Shown here: positions 22,382 to 34,770 of the stretch, one piece after another
Layout: each line of letters opens with the position of its first letter
Position numbering within the stretch: position 1 is the stretch's first letter
Assembly: GCF_030253575.1 (NCBI RefSeq)
Contig: NC_080569.1
Location: 20,006,001 to 20,070,000, forward strand
Reading direction: 5' to 3'
DNA length: 64,000 nucleotides
Origin: Rhododendron vialii
Lineage: Eukaryota > Streptophyta > Magnoliopsida > Ericales > Ericaceae
Notes under the pieces: model-generated
Told to the model about the DNA's origin: nothing
The model's input: only the letters and a program-made list of their open reading frames with translations
The model's database searches: none
Program-made: the position numbers and the translations under genes

Positions 22382-23726
22382 CAAAGAGAAAAGCAAGATT
22401 ATTACTTTTCACATTGGAGGTGAGAGTTAACTATGCATTTTCTAATTTAATATAGTCATAGACATCCAGGCACATATATACATGAGACAGAATGGAAAAT
22501 GCGGGATATCTTAGAGAGAAACAATCATAAAAAAATTAAATCAAATCCAAAGAAGCACAAAAGTAGAAATCGCTAGTGACATCAATCGCGGAAAATCATG
22601 CCAGTGAAGGGAAACATGTTGCTTGTACCAAGTACTCGAATGACAACAGTAAAAGGACAAACCAAAGATAGCAGTATTGATACAATCTCACAGCCAATTC
22701 CAATTACTGCAAGCAATCAGGTCGTTAAGGAGGACCCAATGTCGAGATAAATTTTGTACGTTTCCACTTTCCACACGGTGAAGCAAGTGGTATGCGCACT
22801 AGATTTTCTAACCAAACGTTCGGATATGGGAGTTATGAACTACTGAAGAATGATAGAAAAAAGAAGGGATTTCCCTGTAAACAACACAGGAAATTCAAAT
22901 GGCAATTATGCTTCCCAAGGTAAAGAAAACCGGGATGCCTTCAGGCTTCAACCTGAGATACACTTCAAACGGTGTAGCCTCACACCTCTTTAAAGATGAC
23001 ATCTCATAGCTTTTCTTTTGTCGGTTTATTCCCGAAAACAAAGTTTCACTGGTAAATATGCAGCTCCCGAAACAGTTCCCAGTTCTACAGCATCCTCATC
23101 CATATTGACAACAATTGGAAATCAATGCACTTGGGTAAACCATTTTTATGCATCCCCATGGGAGTTGCAATCAGAGAATTTTTAAGAGTTTGATCACCAG
23201 TTAGTCCATCTATCACGTCAATAAACAGTTTGATGCCAGACCTGACTCATTGATGAGTCATCAGGATGCATAAAGCTTAGAAACCCTAAGCACATGGGAT
23301 GTCTTGCAAGGAAGGCACGCCATAATCAAAAGCTCCAATTACTCTAGTCCACTTGTAAATGAAGGTCTACTACATCAGACGCAGCAGCCTAGCTTGGGGG
23401 CCTGAAAATTGTAGGTCTGACCAAAAGGAACAGAGGAGCAATTGGAGTTAAATTGCAAAACTATTGGCAACTACTATCCATTTCCTCATTAGGTGATACA
23501 GACTCCAAACTGCAATCTCAGGTATCAATGAAAATCGCCAGTTCATGTCCTTCATGTGCAAATCAGAGAAAGGAATGAATAATGAGATACAACAAAAATT
23601 TCTGTTTGAGAACAAGTATGACTCACTATTGTCTACAGAATAATGCTCTTGAAAGTTTAATAATGTTGTCAAATCCCCAAACCGAAAAAGCACTGACCTT
23701 GCCCCAAGAATTTTTTGTTCAAAGAG
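22382..23726. other. gene-free gap between convergent loci
   Basis: No recognised domain. An open stretch at about 22594-22750 could be more decayed exon material of the bZIP-like locus, but I cannot support that. Its right part would include the 3'UTR of the minus-strand FHA gene. Confidence 0.4.
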
Positions 23727-26271
23727 CTAGTCGCCAAATAAATCATCACTGTCATCATCAACAATGCCAGAGTCATTCCCAGCTTCTCCACTTAAGTCAC
23801 CAACAGCTTGCTTAACTTCGGGATCTTTAGTTGGAGGAGCTTGTCTACCACCAGAGTTGACAGAAGAATACGCCCAGGATGAACCTACTTGACCAGAAAA
23901 TGATTCCCCGTAAAGGTCATCATAAATCCCACTTTTTGGGGGATTTTTGACCTTGTTCAAGACTTCTTGTAACCTATCGGTTACCCCTTTCTCGGAAATA
24001 TTAATTTCCTTCGCACAAGACTGCTCCTTCCCTTTTGGTATTACTGTGATTTGTACAAGGGATTCATATTTCCCAACAAGACTTCCTTCTTTAACGCCCA
24101 CTGGACCAGGTTCTGTATCAACATCCACACCGTCTGAAACCCCAACCACCTCAACCAGCTCACCCCCAACTTGATCCCTGAATGCCACTCTCATTTTCCT
24201 AATTTTCTTTGCAGATTTCTCCATATGATGGTTTTCATGTCTTCCGCCTGCAGGTGAGCCTCCTGGCTCAGTGGATGAAGACCGTTTTTTTGATTTGGTC
24301 AGGCCATAGCGATTCAAAAATGTGTTATACGTCAAAACGGCTTCTTCATCCAAAGGATCAGGAGATGGGGGATGATTGATTTCTGTTGGTAGTGGAGTGG
24401 GTGGGAAAAGGGCTGCACTGTTCTTTCTCAAAATATAAGTTCTTGTTGAGGCAGCAAACCGCAAAGACTGCCCCGCCTCGAGCTCAACAGGGGAATCTTT
24501 TGTCAAGCGTTCATTTGCAACAAATGTACCATGCGGAGATCCAAGATCAATGACATAAATGCTGTCAGGTAGAGAAAATAAGTTTGTCAATGCACATGCT
24601 TTGCAAACAAAAATTTTGTTTTATTAATGGCTATGACTGGGGCTATACTTTTCAATCCGCAAAAGTTAATTAAGGTGCAAGGGGCCAAGCAATACCCTCA
24701 TGTGACTCGTGTCTTTCTACTTGATCGGTATAACTTGAATCTTTCTAGGTACAAAAAAAAAATAAAAAAAATGAGGGCAATGCATGACGGGAGGAAGTCA
24801 GTTAGGTCACAACTTAAGCTTTTACGCAGCCAACTACTTCATCAACGATGATCATAAAATATGTGCGTCTTTTTCCAGTATCAGATGTTGGCCATAAGTA
24901 GAATTGAGCCAATATTTACTCTGGGGCGATGTTTGATTGGTTGAACTATTCATAAGAGGATATAATCCCGTAGCACGAGTAATGGTCCCGTACTAATACT
25001 TAGAGGATTACTCATACACAACTCCAAGGTATTGTATATCCTATACTTTGTGGCATTCATTGTCCATTAGATATCTATTCCCTTCACCAATCATCCTCCT
25101 AATGACGGGAGCACAGGAAATACTAAAGCACATAAAGATGAAGTCAATACTTAAATGCTCCCCTAGATATGGGTACCAAAGTGGCAGCTGATCTTACTTC
25201 GACCTCAAGAGCAGAAACCTAAAGATAGCTTAAGGAAAAGACTTGGAATTATCCAAGGCATAGTGGCATACTTCTACAAAAGGCAGCGGATTATCTTTAT
25301 TTGTTTGTCTGTAGTCCGCCCGTAGTCCTTTGTGTTTCTGTTCTTTCTTCCCTCGTAGTTATGAGAGGATCTGATCCCTCAAGTAGAGCATTTTGTATTT
25401 TTCCTTTTGAGTGTCCTAGAATCTCGAGTCCTTTTAGACCAGAATTTTGAGTCGCCTGTCCTGTCACAGGCATATCACCAAAAGCATAATCCAAAGAAAC
25501 AAAATTGTGTTTGTTTCTTGTCTACTTTATTTTTGCAGTACTGCAACCTTCATTCATATTTATTTCCTAAAGCATTTTGAATCTTTAACTAGCCAAGAAT
25601 ACCATAGTGCAGCATTACTACAAAAGTAAATTAAGAAAAGTGAAAACTTCAAAAACCAAGACATTCTGAATGAGCGAAAAACCAAAGCACCAGTGGAGGA
25701 AAACATCAGAATATGAATACCTATAGGAAAAGAACTAACACACATATCAAATGAATATATGTAACGTAAAGAGCACTAAACACGAGTCACACCTCCCATT
25801 CTTGTGAGGAATGACAGCAGCATGCTGACGCGAGACAGACTGATGATCAAGCACAAAATCACACGCCTGTGCCTGTCTTCCAAATATATGCCTCCGTTTA
25901 TCCAGATTAATGCGATCAAGAACCTCACCATCCTTCAACACATCAAGATAATAGACACCAGGACGGGGTTCAATGGCCCAATCAGGAGGCTTCCAAGTTG
26001 ACTGTCCCCCTCCAAGCTGAGTCACCACTTGCCGTGCCGGCACCCCAGCTGGTCCCACATCTGCTGCTAGAGGTTTTTGAGTAACGTGGTATTGGCTCTG
26101 GTTCTGGGTTTTCTGGTGAGGACTTTGAGACAGAGACTTCAAATCCGAGGGCTGGGTAGTAGGTTTAGAAGCAGGCTGTGTAGCTACTTTAGATGTAGAG
26201 TTTGCAGTCACCGAAAACGGCTCCAAAGACTGAGCTTTCTTAAATCTATCAAGACCAGCCCTACCATACAT
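23727..26271 (-). CDS. FHA-domain protein, plant NIPP1 (PP1 inhibitor) homologue
   Basis: Two coding exons on the minus strand, 26271-25793 and 24561-23727, join in frame (AG|C) to give 437 aa. ATG at 26271 starts MYGRAGLDRFKKAQ. Residues 1-90 are a Gln/Ser/Pro-rich linker. The FHA domain spans about 105-195 and keeps the phosphopeptide-binding residues: GR (131-132), SVSRQH (145-150) and LGSPHGTF (166-173). RVAF at 284-287 is an RVxF docking motif for protein phosphatase 1, and GKYESLVQITVIPK (323-336) matches the next conserved block of NIPP1. The C-terminus is acidic (DDDSDDLFGD). Animal NIPP1 is a nuclear regulator of PP1 and of splicing; the same role here is inferred from the shared layout. 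The recalled Arabidopsis counterpart is At5g47790. The single 1.2-kb intron splits the FHA domain. Confidence 0.92.
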
Positions 26272-26539
26272 AGCTTCCCTCTTATCCGAAAATATAAGCA
26301 CTCTTTAGCAATTCGATAGACGTCCAGGTACATAAGAGAAAAACGCTAGAACAAAGCGTCAGGGCCAGCAAACCACCCTAATACCCATCTCTCCAACAGT
26401 TGCACCAAATACAAATCAGCAATGCCCTAGGTTCAAACAAGGAGAATCAATCAAATTTACAAGGAGAATTTATAAAGCCAAGGAGAATCAATCAAATTTA
26501 CAGACAGATCACATTATAAAGCCAACGACTCAATCCCTT

Positions 26540-26785
26540 ATTCTTTTCTCCAACTGAACATCAAAATTGGAGTAAAGATCCCTCAAAACTCATTCCACTC
26601 CCTGACTCAGCCCTATAAGAAATTGAGTTTTACACATGTTCTTACTAAAATCAAACCTTTTATCAAATATCGGAAAGCTATTTTGTCTGTCCCAAATTTA
26701 CACCTATGACATTAACGACGCTTCTACCTAAATTTACTTGAATTTGAGTAAAAAGTACGAGTAAAGTGTAGGAGATGGTCTAATC
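26540..26785. mobile_element. possible MITE in the 5'UTR intron of the FHA gene
   Basis: An AT-rich non-coding stretch whose right end, GGAGATGGTC followed by TAA, resembles the right end of the Tourist-like element at 46087-46478. Its interior echoes the stretch at 1471-1743. The left end is unclear. Confidence 0.3.
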
Positions 26786-27094
26786 AAGTGTTTTCATATG
26801 CATAACTATCTGTATTAGCTTGGGTAAAGTACGAGGATCCAACTAAAATGGAATCTAATTTGCAACAATACAAAACAAATGAGCAGCTATCTTTAATAAG
26901 AGAATTTAAGCCTTGAAAACTAGGGTATTAGTAATTGAAAAGGAAAAAGGGATAATAAATCAGCTCCGGGAAATTGTCGTCGACGAAATAATGGCCAAGT
27001 AAGGTGCAAAAGAATGAAAAAAAAAATAATAATAACTGAGATCAAATTAAAAAAGGAACAGAAACATATATACTAAAAAAAAAAAAAGACTTAC

Positions 27095-27240
27095 CCCTCG
27101 AAGAAGACAAGCCGAGATCTTTCTATGGTTTTATGTCGTAGTGATTCTGAAGTTTGATACAAATAAAGTCGATGGAGAGTGAGAAAGCGAGGGATTGAGA
27201 GAATATTTGGAGTGCAGACCGATGAGCAGAGCAGAGATGC
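27095..27240 (-). other. probable 5'UTR exon of the FHA gene
   Basis: On the minus strand a strong donor (CGAGGG|GTAAGTC) ends at 27095, about 0.8 kb upstream of the ATG. An acceptor just before the start codon (about 26280-26285) would give a first, non-coding exon and a leader intron. The transcription start is not defined; 27240 is approximate. Confidence 0.45.
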
Positions 27241-27299
27241 GTTGGTTTGGCTTCTACTAATAAAAGTTGAAGTTGTAAATACACATCCCTAATTATCTG

Positions 27300-28698
27300 T
27301 TTTCACCCAAACCCAAGATGACGCCCAATCATGTGACGAGCCAGAGACAGAGTCTTCAAAACCAACGTTCTGAATATCTATCGGCTTGAGTGAGGGTTTT
27401 TTTTTTTATTGATACGGTATGTATGAGTACCGAAAAAATATTGAGTACTTTGGGCATGGCTGATCTTGAAATAAAATTGAAGGTACGACAGTTTTAGGAC
27501 TCCTAAATTTAAACAAAAACTAGAGTCCATCAATGGTTTGTGCGATTTGTTAGAACAAGAGGTTCCGACCTAAGAGTGACATTTTGGCAATGTATTGTTA
27601 TTATTATTTTTTGTTGGATTTAGGTATAGACAATATACAACTCTTGCACCTCTTATATTATAAATTAATTATGCTTTAGTGGCTGTTGATGTTACTCAAG
27701 ACTAAAGTTCAAATTTTTGCACACCATAACTGTATTGATAAGTTTTTTTTGAAATTTTTTTTGAAATTTTTAACTCATAATACCAAATTAACAAATAAAA
27801 CACTTTTAACTAGATAAAACCAAAATTATTTATTTTCACTCAATAAACTTTGATAAAAAAAAGTTTAAGATAAATAATTCCTCTTACTATTTAAAGTAAT
27901 ATTCTTACAATTGAAGTTAATTAATAACATGCATAGTTAGAAAAAAACGCAGTGTTGGAGTGTTACATCGTTACGTTTGATTCATTTTTTTCTTTAATGG
28001 TATGAATTATTTTAAAAGTCAATTTTAGTTAAATTATGAAAGCTAAAATACCATGTTTAATCTTTTTATATATTGAATTTTTTTTGTTAAAAACACTAAA
28101 GGCTTCATTTTCTAAATTTGCTTTAAGCCTCTAAAATACTAGAGTCGGTCCTGACCTTAGGTTCTACTATCTCCTAGGTACCAGCAACATCTGCACCCTA
28201 GGTTCCATTATCTTCTTGGTTCTAGCGACATTTGCGACTTCTACAATATCGTCACAGTTGATCTAGCTCGGTTCCATCTATGCCTGAGGCGAAATGTCAG
28301 GTCAACGTAGCAAGTGACAGACATTGAGTAAAATAAAGTAAACTACCGTTTGCCCCATTGCATGACATGACAACATGATAATTACACTAACAAGTAATAA
28401 ATCATATAAATGCGAAAAGTAACAAATCATCTTTTTATGAATCCCCTAATGTTGTTATCAATCACAATTTATCCACCATGTCAAATAATGTGATCTTTCT
28501 CTACAATATGATCCTATGCTCCCATACGTCAAGCCTAATTCATTGTATGCCATGACAAGTCGCAAGATATAGGATGGCTCAAGACACAACACAACTCAAG
28601 ACTCAACTCAATTCAAAGCACAAGACTTATTACCCATTATCTATTCAATCACCAATCATGATGTTCCTGTACAGTGTACACAATGATCACATACACTA
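27300..28698. other. gene-free AT-rich DNA
   Basis: No gene. The part from about 28140 has the look of old LTR-retrotransposon debris, with repeated CAAGAC/CAACTCAAG words that also occur just right of the Helitron (about 32970-33020). The Helitron may therefore have split an older repeat. Confidence 0.4.
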
Positions 28699-29010
28699 TC
28701 TATATAATAAAATAGAGCTGTGTTTGAATTCAAAAGACAATCAACGCTCTAGATTTATCCTCATGCCTACATAAATCTCTACCCTTCATTCTACTATGGC
28801 ATTTTTGTAAATATTTGATCCATCCAAGGGTTATCATAAATGGCATTTTGGTAAAACTAGGATTAGATTTCCAAAATTTGAAACGTAGAAACGCAGACAT
28901 TCTGTGAAACCCTAACCGTATTCCCATACCTCACCCTCCTTCTGTCTCCCTCTCTTCGATCGCTTTCCTAGCTCCACCGACTGGCGCGGCGAGCCACCAC
29001 CGACCGGCGC

Positions 29011-29088
29011 GCGATCAAGAGCAGCATCACCTTCCTCGACACCTCCGATTGCTACAGTCCAGACACCAATGAAGTACTCCTCCGTAAG
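29011..29088 (+). pseudogene. captured aldo-keto reductase exon fragment
   Basis: Translation gives TFLDTSDCYSPDTNEVLL followed by RK and a splice donor (AAG|GTGCGTG). This matches the DTSDxYGPHTNExLLGK block of plant NADPH-dependent aldo-keto reductases (auxin-induced PCNT115 and perakine reductase type), which contains the catalytic Asp and Tyr. Gly is replaced by Ser after the Tyr, and the rest of the enzyme is absent. The fragment lies inside the Helitron in the same orientation, with its exon border kept, so it was probably captured as genomic DNA including the donor site. Confidence 0.65.
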
Positions 29089-29095
29089 GTGCGTG

Positions 29096-29140
<45 letters not shown>

Positions 29141-32100
29141 CCTTCCATCTACTGATCTACTGGGTGGCAGCTCTTATTTTTCCGACTGCCTCATCTACCA
29201 CCAATCACCATGTATTCAAGTAAGCCAAAATATTCCCAAACCGGAAAGAGCAAATCCACCCACGCATTATTTTCGAGTTCAATTGATCTAAGGTAAATTA
29301 CTAAACCTGGTTAGCATTATTGGAATTCCAGATTAGGGTTTTTATCTTGGATTTGAATTTGGTTTTCGAATTTGGCTTTTATCCTGTTTAAAAAAACTGC
29401 GGCTGCAAACTGCAGAGTAATGGGTTTTCAAAGGGAACGAAGGGTTGACAAAAGCGTCGGCGGTCAACATCAGAACTTCAGGTTGGCATTCCGCCGGCAA
29501 AAGGGGTACATTTATCTATAGATATGTATTGATACTTATTTGTCTTTATAGTGTAAAGGCCATTATCGAGTCATTCGATTTGAGCAGCTTATTTTTTAAA
29601 ACTTAGAGCTTCAAAAACTTGGATTTGGCTATGGGTGTATTAGTAGGGATGAGTTGGGGGAAGCAAAACCATTAAGTGATTTGTTTCAGGCATTGGGCAA
29701 ACCATGGTGAGCTTAGGGATGGTGAGGAATTAGATTAAAAGCTCCACCTATGATTGATGCTTGATTTTTTTTCCAGGAATAGTGTTATGAATTTTGTGCT
29801 CAAAGCCTGTTAAAACTTCCATATCGGTGATTTTTCCCTTTCTTATATTTTGTTATGTCAATTTTTTTTTATCAAAAATCTCATGTGGTGTCGTGGGCCT
29901 AATTTAAAATTTTCTTTTGTTATTATTCTCTTTTCAGGTACTATTCTTTTACGATGTGGTGATCTGTCGGAAAGTCCTAAGTGCTCATTGGATAAATTAG
30001 GTCCTTTACTCCTTTAGTTTTGATGATGTTATGAGTTTTGTGGATTGGAAAAAACATTCACGTATACTATACTTAATCAAAAGGCAGACAATCAGTTCCA
30101 CTTCAGTCATGATTAGTAGGCGGCGGCGGAGGGAGTTTTTCCGGCAGCAGCAGCGGCCAAGTGGTTGTTTCTTTAGCAGCAATTGTTTAAGCCCAGAGGT
30201 GTGCCGGGTGGATTTTTGATGGCGAGTCTGAGTGTTTGCACCAAACGGAGCAAGTACTACGATTTTTTCCTCTCATCATCATTTATTTATGGAGTTCAAT
30301 TCCCGCTTCATGTTTGATTTCATTTGTCTAAATCCTTGGTATTGTGATTCAGTGGTGGGAAACCACCAAAGGGAACTGCATTTCAATGAGTGGGTGACCC
30401 TTCATCGGTGATCGGAGCAAAGGTTTTACGTCTCTCTCTCAACCATCTATCTTGAACTGCATTTCTAAAATTCTAAAATTCATAGTGCATGCTATAAATC
30501 AAATTGTTGATACTGTTGAAAATTCATACTGTTCTTATTTGTGGAACTTGACTGACTACATAGTAGCCATTGTTTCATACTTGCGTGCTTGATAAGTTAT
30601 TTTCATGTTCAGATTGGTAAGCCGTGTGGGTCTGGAAAAGATGCATATGTAGCGTTTGTTAAAAAGCCTATATGAAAGAACGCCAAGATAATGGAGAGCA
30701 AATTGATTCTTTTGGGAGCAAAATGTTTTTGTTTCGTGGTTGTTAGGATGTGGTTAGTGGCGAAAGTTGTGATGGCAATACCAATTTAGTTCCATGACAT
30801 GAGCCTCAAAACTATTTTTCAATGATGCAGTTTTTGCGGTTTTTATGGATGAGAAATGTTAAAAGCTGAAAACTATGACCACATTTAGATATGCATATCA
30901 AATATGTGGTTCATGTATTGAAATTGGTTCTCCTTCATTCATTTTGTGATAGATTTGTAGATGAATGATTTCTATATTGAACCCAAAATTTTATCTTTCG
31001 TGCAGGAAGCGACTTTTTAACACACGTCTCCCCCATCCTCCACCCACACCACCGCTCACCTTGCCCCTGATCAAAGACAAAGAACCTCCCCTTGCAGCAG
31101 TAGGCCCGTCCACCGATGACCACCAACATCATCCCATCACCACCATGGAGTGATTCGGCCCGTCTTCTTTTCTGTCCTCCATCTCCTCTAGCGAAATCAC
31201 GACAACGATAACAACCAGGGGTAAAAACGTGTACTCATTCAGTACCTTTCTTATTCTTTTGGTCAATCCTTAACTTGGGGGTTTCTAACATGATTTTTAA
31301 TCTTCATAAGTAGAATTCATGTTTTTGTTAAACTTTGCATTCATGGTGTATAGATGAAAATTGAATAATTAAGATAAGGCCCATTCCTTCTTCTTTTTAT
31401 TCTTTACGTGGCTTTTAGTTCACTATCATGAACAATTAACAAAAAGAATTATGGGCCTTCAGAAATTTATTTGGTTTGTTATTGGCTTTTACTAAGGAGT
31501 TTTACTGATAGTTTCTCTGCTTTATTTAATCCCTTTTGAATACCTTGCCTTCCAGCATTAGTATCAAGTGTGGCAGCATTAGTATCAAGTGTGGCATGCA
31601 TAATGGCCTTTGTAATGACCATTGGGTTGAATAGTTGTGTGAATTGAAGCAGCTATTTGTTTCGAGAGAGTATTAACTGACTTACTCAAAAACTTAATGT
31701 GCCCATATGAGAAAACTTGAAATGGACGAAGAAATAGAATAAATCATTTCTCAAGTTCTTAATGTGTCCAATTTCATTTGGGCAAAATTTTGATTTGGTT
31801 TTAATTCAGGTGTGAATAAATCATTTCTCAAGTTCTGAACTTAATTGCATAATGTAGTTCAACGTATTTTATTTTTCAGATGTGGAGATATGGAAGGTTT
31901 CGAATGGGGAAGGCATGTATGGGTATATTGGCTATGAGGCTGCCCTTTTTGATGGCACTTAAAAAATGCTTTTTGAAAAACTGGTGATACTACATTCTAA
32001 TAATTGCATATTGTGGTTCAACGTGAAATTGAGTACTTGCAATGCTCCAAGGGTAATCAAGAAGCTGTTGACTTTGGTGGTGTGCTTATGGATGACAAAG

Positions 32101-32811
32101 GAGCATGGAATTCAGGAGTGCATCCTCGGACAAGGAGAGACTCAAGTGGAAATGGAGATGGATTTGCTGCAAGTAGTGAATCTAACCAAAGAAAATCCAG
32201 CTCCTCATCGCCCTCATAGGAATCTGATTGAGAATTGTCAGATTTGTAGTAAGAGCTCTATGAATCACACTCCACAAGAGGGGCAAATTAATTAAGTGAC
32301 TGATGTTCTGGATTATGTTGGCGAGACTCAATGGTGGTGTTAATATGAAACACTCAATTGTGATTTCCAAAAGGGAAATCTTCTTGCAGCTAACATTGTA
32401 GCAGCTGAATGTGAGAGGCAATGCGGCCTTTATGCGGTTCCTGTCATTTGTGTACATACCAAAAAATAATAGACTTGGTCATGTCCCCTTTAAAGTGTAA
32501 GCTAAAATGGGCATGTGTTTGTTTTAGTCTTATTGCGTTTAATTAGTTACTTCTTGCTATTGTCATTGGCATCAAAATGGGAAGGAGAATGGTTAATAGA
32601 ACATGTTTGTCATTGGTGGTTCTTTTTTAATAGGCAATGTTATGATTTTTACCGTCATGCAGTCTCAAGGGAAAGCCCGGTGGAATCAAGTGGGGTACTT
32701 TTTCCACTCTCATGGTACATAATTTGAATAAATGGACCCTATTGGAAGTTTATTTAAGAAAATGACTTATAGGAGATTTTGTCTTTATCGGTGGGGTGGT
32801 AAATTCCAGAA

Positions 32812-32910
32812 AAATGGCAATTCAATTTTGTTTTTTCCAAAATGTGTCGCGCCGTGCCTAAAAATGGCAATTCGATTTAGTTTTTTTCAAAATGTGTTGC
32901 GCCGTGCCTT
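32812..32910 (+). repeat. duplicated subterminal segment at the Helitron 3' end
   Basis: A unit of about 50 bp (AAAATGGCAATTC to CGCCGTGCC) is present twice in tandem, at about 32811-32861 and 32862-32910. Only the second copy continues into the other hairpin arm and CTAG. Confidence 0.8.
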
Positions 32911-32930
32911 TAGGCGCGGGCATTCGCTAG

Positions 32931-33222
32931 TGTTCCCATATTCCACAGCTCACTCACTATAGGATATGATATGACTCAAGACATAGCATGGTTCAAGTCA
33001 TAGCACAACTCAAGACATCTCTATACCCTTTGATAACTAGCCCGTTGATTAACAAAATTATGCATGGGCATACTCGGAATAACAATAGGTTACACATCTA
33101 TGCAAGCATGGTACAACATCTCAAATCGACATAACAATTAATCACAATGTACGTCCAAAGTGTAGACATAACATGGAAATTTAGTTCCGTTACATAAACG
33201 TCCGTACAAGAGGTTCACACGA
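32931..33222. other. gene-free flank of the Helitron
   Basis: LTR-like debris with no coding signature. Confidence 0.4.
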
Positions 33223-33233
33223 GTTTCAAGGGT

Positions 33234-33937
33234 TTTTTTTTTAATACAAAAGTAAGAAGATTGTATTGATAAACGCCCAGTGACACTTACAAAACGGAGA
33301 TCATTACAAAGAACTTGGACAAAGCCAAACTAATCGTCTAACAAATAGAAAATAAGTAAATTACAAGGCAATCGATGTCTTTTCATCCTAACCTAGACAT
33401 GACCTGACGCAATTGCGACACTTTTAAACTGCCTAACAACTAATTAGGAGTCTCAAACGAGAAAAAGTGCAAAGTTAAGGACAAAAGACACTAAATACCC
33501 AGACGATCAGATGCACTCCAGACAAGTATGAACGCATCCATGAACTCCCAAGAACTACAAATCTGCCAAGCCGCCGCGGGTTGCCTCGCCAAAGACATCA
33601 TGTAGGGATAGAACGCTGAAATATAAATATCGTTGTGAAACAACCTCGATTGAGAGAACCTGATCTGTAGACAAAATTTCAAAGACGAAACTAATAACTC
33701 TCGTTGAACGAGAGACAAAACTCTCGTAGAATGAGAGACAAAACTCTCACAGATTAGACGACAAATCGTAGATTTGGAGAGACAGAATGAAAAAAAACAA
33801 AAACAAAGAAATGGAGTCGGTAATACCATGGCCTCCCCCTCCCGCCGCCGCACACGGGTATGGAACCCACGGGGGGAGGGGAAGGGAGAAGATCGAGAAG
33901 ATGTGGTGGCTAGGGTTGAGAGCAAATTTTTTTGGTT
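33234..33937 (-). mobile_element. 704-bp non-autonomous LINE-like retroposon with 11-bp target duplication
   Basis: GTTTCAAGGGT flanks both sides (33223-33233 and 33938-33948). Read on the minus strand, it starts with a CCCTAGCC-containing GC-rich leader, contains repeated GAGAG-TTTTGTCTCTC units (about 33690-33755), and ends in a 3' tail followed by polyA (T run at about 33233-33242). It lacks reverse transcriptase, so it relied on an autonomous LINE. A 144-codon open frame at 33491-33925 has no recognised domain and I do not call it a gene. Confidence 0.85.
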
Positions 33938-34770
33938 GTTTCAAGGGTCAAGTCGGTCAAAACGTGCAACAAAGCAAAATGATCTTTCAGCTTAGTTGTT
34001 TTTTGTTTTTGTTTTTTTAGCTTAGTTTCTTTCAGCTTAGTTGTTCAATTGCAGTGATTCAAGTTGGGTTGAAACGTTATTTTAAGGAGCAATAACTTCG
34101 TGTGAAACATTTCCGAACTCAAATGTTTGCTAGGTCAAAAGGGACTGTTACCAGAGTTAGACATACAACAAATGCGAAATTTGTCCGGACGAGAAAAACA
34201 GCGAGTGCAAGTTTGGTCTATCGGAACAATCGAAGGCACAACTGTCCGGACATGGCCATTCGAGCGTCCAGACGGGATATGCATCAAATACAAATTTTGT
34301 GCATCGACCTGTACACTAACATCATCTAAGACCCTTATTTATCTAAAACAAGCTTAGGGTCAACATGCACGCAGGTGAAAATGGTGGAGTGTGGGTAGCA
34401 AGTTTGCAATGATTGAAGGAGGTGTGGTGACTGAATTTTTTGGGGCAAAAGAGAGGGATTTTCCGGTTGCAGTCGCGCTGCGGTTGTTTGGCAAATTTGC
34501 TACGTGATAGTACAACTACTAACAGTTAACTAGTAATTTATCATATTAGAAATCAAATATTTTCATAAAATGAAGTTGAATACTAGTATAATTTTAGCAG
34601 TTTATCAATAGTCGAAAATTTGAATTAGGCAATTAATGTTAAACCATGGGTGGAATGTTAAACCACGTACGTTAGTAACTTTGTACCATCACGGTCCTGA
34701 TAGCAGTTTCATAACTTTGCATCTCCTACGTTGACATGAAGCACCACTGCACTACAATTAATTTGAAGTT

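Larger units (their letters stand above)
28699..32930 (+). mobile_element. non-autonomous Helitron, 4.2 kb, both ends present
   Basis: The left end TCTATATAATA (28699) is preceded by host A. The right end has a 7-bp hairpin (CCGTGCC, loop TTTA, GGCGCGG) followed by GCATTCG and CTAG, with host T at 32931. An A|TC...CTRR|T insertion with a subterminal hairpin and no target duplication is diagnostic of Helitrons. No Rep/helicase frame is present, so it would need a partner element. The interior holds unrelated gene-like pieces: an aldo-keto reductase exon (29011-29088), a (CT)n tract (about 29099-29133), a Pro-rich piece (about 31000-31150) and an unidentified open stretch at 32004-32219. This is typical of gene capture. 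Confidence 0.75.

Noticed and set aside
30965..31153. Pro-rich short frame in the Helitron
   Set aside because: Could be a captured exon piece, but no family is recognisable, so it is not called as a gene.
33491..33925. 144-codon frame inside the retroposon
   Set aside because: No recognisable domain; it lies entirely between the target duplications of a non-autonomous element and probably reflects its leader and tail.
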